From: Pseudoselenomonas ruminantium
GTDB lineage: Bacteria > Bacillota > Negativicutes > Selenomonadales > Selenomonadaceae
Assembly (NCBI RefSeq): GCF_900104055.1
Contig: NZ_FNJQ01000012.1
Span: 1-64,000 of the forward strand
Length of the DNA: 64,000 bases
Reading direction: 5' to 3'
Positions 62,145 to 64,000 of the stretch are shown piece after piece (positions within the stretch are counted from its first letter, which is position 1; the number at the start of each line of letters is the position of its first letter). The notes beneath the pieces are model-generated. The model had not been told where the DNA came from. It worked only from the letters and a program-made list of their open reading frames with translations, and made no database searches. The position numbers and the translations under genes were made by a program.

Positions 62145-62603
62145 ATGAATATGCCATTGAAAGTTGATAGCCGTACCACCCAGGAGACGACCTTTACGCG
62201 CGTAATCGAGCGTGATGACCGGGTGGAAGGCGGGGATACCGAGTTCAGTCGTGAGCTTTTGGAACAGGAGGACAGCCTTTCGACAGAACAGCTGGACAAG
62301 CTCCTGAAGCAGATCGATGAACAGGGAGCGCGGCTTTCCCGGACTCCCACCTATGATGAGCTGAAGTCGTACCGTACCCTGATCAAGAACTTTGTCGGGG
62401 AGGCGGTGAATCGCATGTATGAGCTGCATTCCCAGGCGGGGTGGGACCGTATGGGACGGCAGAAGGTGTATACCACGGTGCGCAGGATTGACAAGAAGCT
62501 GGAGGAAATGGCCGAGAAGATTCGTTTGGGCCAGGCTGACCAGCTGGCAATCGTTGCCAGCCATGATGCCATCCGGGGCATGCTGGTGGATTTGTATATG
62601 TAA
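62145..62603 (+). CDS. yaaR: YaaR family protein (DUF327)
   Basis: A 152-residue soluble, helical protein of the YaaR/DUF327 family. Recognised by the ending DQLAIVASHDAIRGMLVDLY, the central YDELKSYRTLIKNFV and WDRMGRQKVYTTVRRIDKKL, and by the order yaaR-holB-ricT as in Bacillus. Function is not known. Start: ATG at 62145 (GTG 62142 and ATG 62151 are also in frame; none has a strong ribosome-binding site). Confidence 0.85.
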   Translation: MNMPLKVDSRTTQETTFTRVIERDDRVEGGDTEFSRELLEQEDSLSTEQLDKLLKQIDEQGARLSRTPTYDELKSYRTLIKNFVGEAVNRMYELHSQAGWDRMGRQKVYTTVRRIDKKLEEMAEKIRLGQADQLAIVASHDAIRGMLVDLYM

Positions 62604-62609
62604 TGGTGA

Positions 62610-63635
62610 GTGAATTTGGAAGTTAGCTGGGAGGCCTTGGCAGGCCATGCAAATGAAGTACGGGAACTGAAGACGCTCCTTGCTGAGGGGCGCCTTCCCC
62701 ATGCCCTGCTTTTTACGGGCAGGGATGGCATTGGCAAGAAACTGGCCGGGCAGATCCTGGCGGCGGCCATCCTCTGCGGCCACGACAATGCCCCCTGCGG
62801 TGTCTGTGATAACTGCCGGGCCATGCGGCTGGGCAGTCATCCGGATTATTATGAGCTTTTGCCGGAGGTGCGCGGCAAATCCACGCGCATCATCCGCATC
62901 GAAGCTATCCGGGAGATGCAGACCGCCGTTTCCCGTTCGGCCGTGCAGGCCGGTAGGCGCGTGGTACTCATCGATGATGCAGATACCATGAATGAGCCGG
63001 CGGCCAACAGCCTGCTCAAGACGTTGGAGGAGCCGGACGGGCAGGTCACGTTCATCCTGATTGCCCGGGATCGCAGCAGCCTGCTCGATACCATCGTGTC
63101 CCGCTGCATGCCGCTGGCTTTTGGCGCACTTTCCCCAGCAGAATTGCTGCAGGAACTCGGGAAACGGCAGCTGGATCCCGAGGCCGCCGGTAAACTTGCC
63201 CTGTTGGCCGATGGCAGCCTGGGACAGGCTTTGAAGCTCAGTCAGCATGGCGGGCTGGACCTCCGGGATGATGCCCTGCAGTTCCTGCTGGCCCTGCCGC
63301 AGTTGAACATGGGCAGGATCTGGGAAGAAGCGGCGGTCAAAGGTGAGATGGAGCGCGAACGCCTTGCCGAATGGGTGATGTATTTCAATATGTTCCTGCG
63401 GGACATGCTGCTGCTCTATGATGATGGGGCAAGCCAGCTGATCTACAATGCGGATGTCCGGGAGAAGCTGGTGCAGATCCTGCCCATGTTTTCCCCGGGG
63501 ACATTGTTCGCCATGGTGCAGCAGACGCGTGAGCTGCAGCACCGGCTGCAGGCCAATGTGAATCTGCGCCTGCAGTTGGAAGGTTTTTTTATTCGCTTGA
63601 AGGACTGCCATCAGGGGCAGATTAATAGATATTAG
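62610..63635 (+). CDS. holB: DNA polymerase III delta-prime subunit
   Basis: A 341-residue clamp-loader subunit (AAA+ family). It has a Walker-A-like TGRDGIGKK, a zinc-binding cysteine set (CGHDNAPCGVCDNC), IDDADTMNEPAANSLLKTLE for the Walker B/sensor region, and the SRC motif (IVSRCMPL). The start is GTG at 62610, or TTG at 62616, with a weak GGTGAG upstream. It loads the beta clamp during replication. Sits between yaaR and ricT. Confidence 0.93.
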   Translation: MNLEVSWEALAGHANEVRELKTLLAEGRLPHALLFTGRDGIGKKLAGQILAAAILCGHDNAPCGVCDNCRAMRLGSHPDYYELLPEVRGKSTRIIRIEAIREMQTAVSRSAVQAGRRVVLIDDADTMNEPAANSLLKTLEEPDGQVTFILIARDRSSLLDTIVSRCMPLAFGALSPAELLQELGKRQLDPEAAGKLALLADGSLGQALKLSQHGGLDLRDDALQFLLALPQLNMGRIWEEAAVKGEMERERLAEWVMYFNMFLRDMLLLYDDGASQLIYNADVREKLVQILPMFSPGTLFAMVQQTRELQHRLQANVNLRLQLEGFFIRLKDCHQGQINRY

Positions 63636-63644
63636 GAGATTTTT

Positions 63645-64000
63645 ATGCAGACGATTATCGGTGTCCGCTTCAAGAAGGCGGGCAAGATTTATTATTTTGC
63701 GCCGGGCAATCTGGATATCAAGCTGGGCGACAAGGTCATCGTGGAGACAGCCCGGGGCATGGAGTGCGGGGAAACCGTCATCGGCCCGCGGGAGGAGAAG
63801 GAAGAGAATATCACCGCACCGCTGAAGGTGGTGCATCGTATTGCCAATGATTCCGATATCCGCCGCATTGCGGAGAACAAGGCGAAAGAAAAAGAGGCTT
63901 ACGGCATCTGCGAGGAGAAGATTGCAGCCCATGGCCTGCCCATGAAGCTCGTGGAGGTGGAATACACCTTCGATATGAACAAGATTATCTTCTACTTCAC
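63645..64000 (+). CDS. ricT: RicT/YaaT-like PSP1-domain protein, truncated by the window edge
   Basis: The first 118 residues are visible; the gene runs off the right end. The start ATG at 63645 has AGGAG 7 bases before it and lies 9 bases after holB. The visible part is the PSP1 domain start (TIIGVRFKKAGKIYYFAP, then DKVIVETARGMECGE) and AAHGLPMKLVEVEYTFD. In Bacillus the homologue follows holB and acts with RicA and RicF on mRNA processing. Identification is by sequence and gene order. Confidence 0.85.
   Translation, partial: MQTIIGVRFKKAGKIYYFAPGNLDIKLGDKVIVETARGMECGETVIGPREEKEENITAPLKVVHRIANDSDIRRIAENKAKEKEAYGICEEKIAAHGLPMKLVEVEYTFDMNKIIFYF

Noticed and set aside
61935-63932. 665-codon open frame on the minus strand
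   Set aside because: It runs opposite yaaR, holB and ricT, three recognised genes, and its translation is Leu/His/Gln-rich without domains.

Overview
The window looks like a chromosome segment from a flagellated, diderm Firmicute (class Negativicutes, most likely Selenomonas or a close relative). The reasoning is indirect. Gene orders yvyF-flgM-flgN-flgK-flgL-yviE-fliW-csrA and yaaR-holB-ricT are of the Bacillus/Firmicute type. The segment also encodes an outer-membrane TpsB transporter with its TpsA exoprotein, which needs an outer membrane, and a NrfHA nitrite reductase. No rRNA, tRNA, CRISPR array, insertion sequence or prophage was seen.

Layout. 0-3 kb: an M18 aminopeptidase, an antitoxin-like small RNA signature on the minus strand, and an AlbA_2/ATPase-like regulator behind iterated operator repeats. 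3-7 kb: a ribose operon (rbsD, LacI-type regulator, FucP-like MFS transporter, rbsK). 7-10 kb: a small unknown gene behind a sigma-28-like promoter, then nrfHA and, convergent, moaC. 10-17 kb: three flagellin genes, namely a flagellin carrying a zinc-metalloprotease domain (flagellinolysin), a giant 953-residue flagellin and a 443-residue flagellin. A compact type I toxin-antitoxin module that I recognise as par/Fst-like lies between the last two. 17-28 kb: a two-partner secretion pair, a 3110-residue TpsA with 19 YDG-type repeats plus its TpsB. 28-38 kb: a late flagellar operon (yvyF, flgM, flgN, a second FlgN-like gene, flgK, flgL, yviE, fliW, csrA, flaG, fliD, fliS, fliT-like). 38-56.5 kb: a flagellin glycosylation island of multidomain glycosyltransferases (GT2 tandem fusions, GT41/OGT-like enzymes, a GT61-GT41 fusion, an acyltransferase) built around a fourth, probably major, flagellin fliC. 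56.5-58.5 kb: glnB-amtB on the minus strand with a structured leader. 58.6-61.5 kb: a DASS (SLC13-type) transporter and a serine-hydroxymethyltransferase-like protein that lacks the PLP lysine. 61.6-64 kb: a small exported charged protein, then yaaR-holB-ricT, running off the right edge.

How it fits together. Five promoters share the pattern TTTAA(G/T) or TTAAG, 16-17 bases, CGATA(T/G/A). They precede flagellinolysin, the 443-residue flagellin, fliC, flgM and the small gene at 7132, which defines a probable sigma-28 (FliA/SigD) regulon inside the window. FlgM would hold that sigma factor, and FliW and CsrA would control flagellin translation. The fliC leader contains a stem with a GGA-bearing hexaloop 24 bases before the Shine-Dalgarno, which is the classical CsrA-site layout. 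The glycosyltransferases flanking fliC probably decorate the surface-exposed, variable flagellin domains. All functions are inferred from recognisable protein families and sequence motifs; no database search was run.
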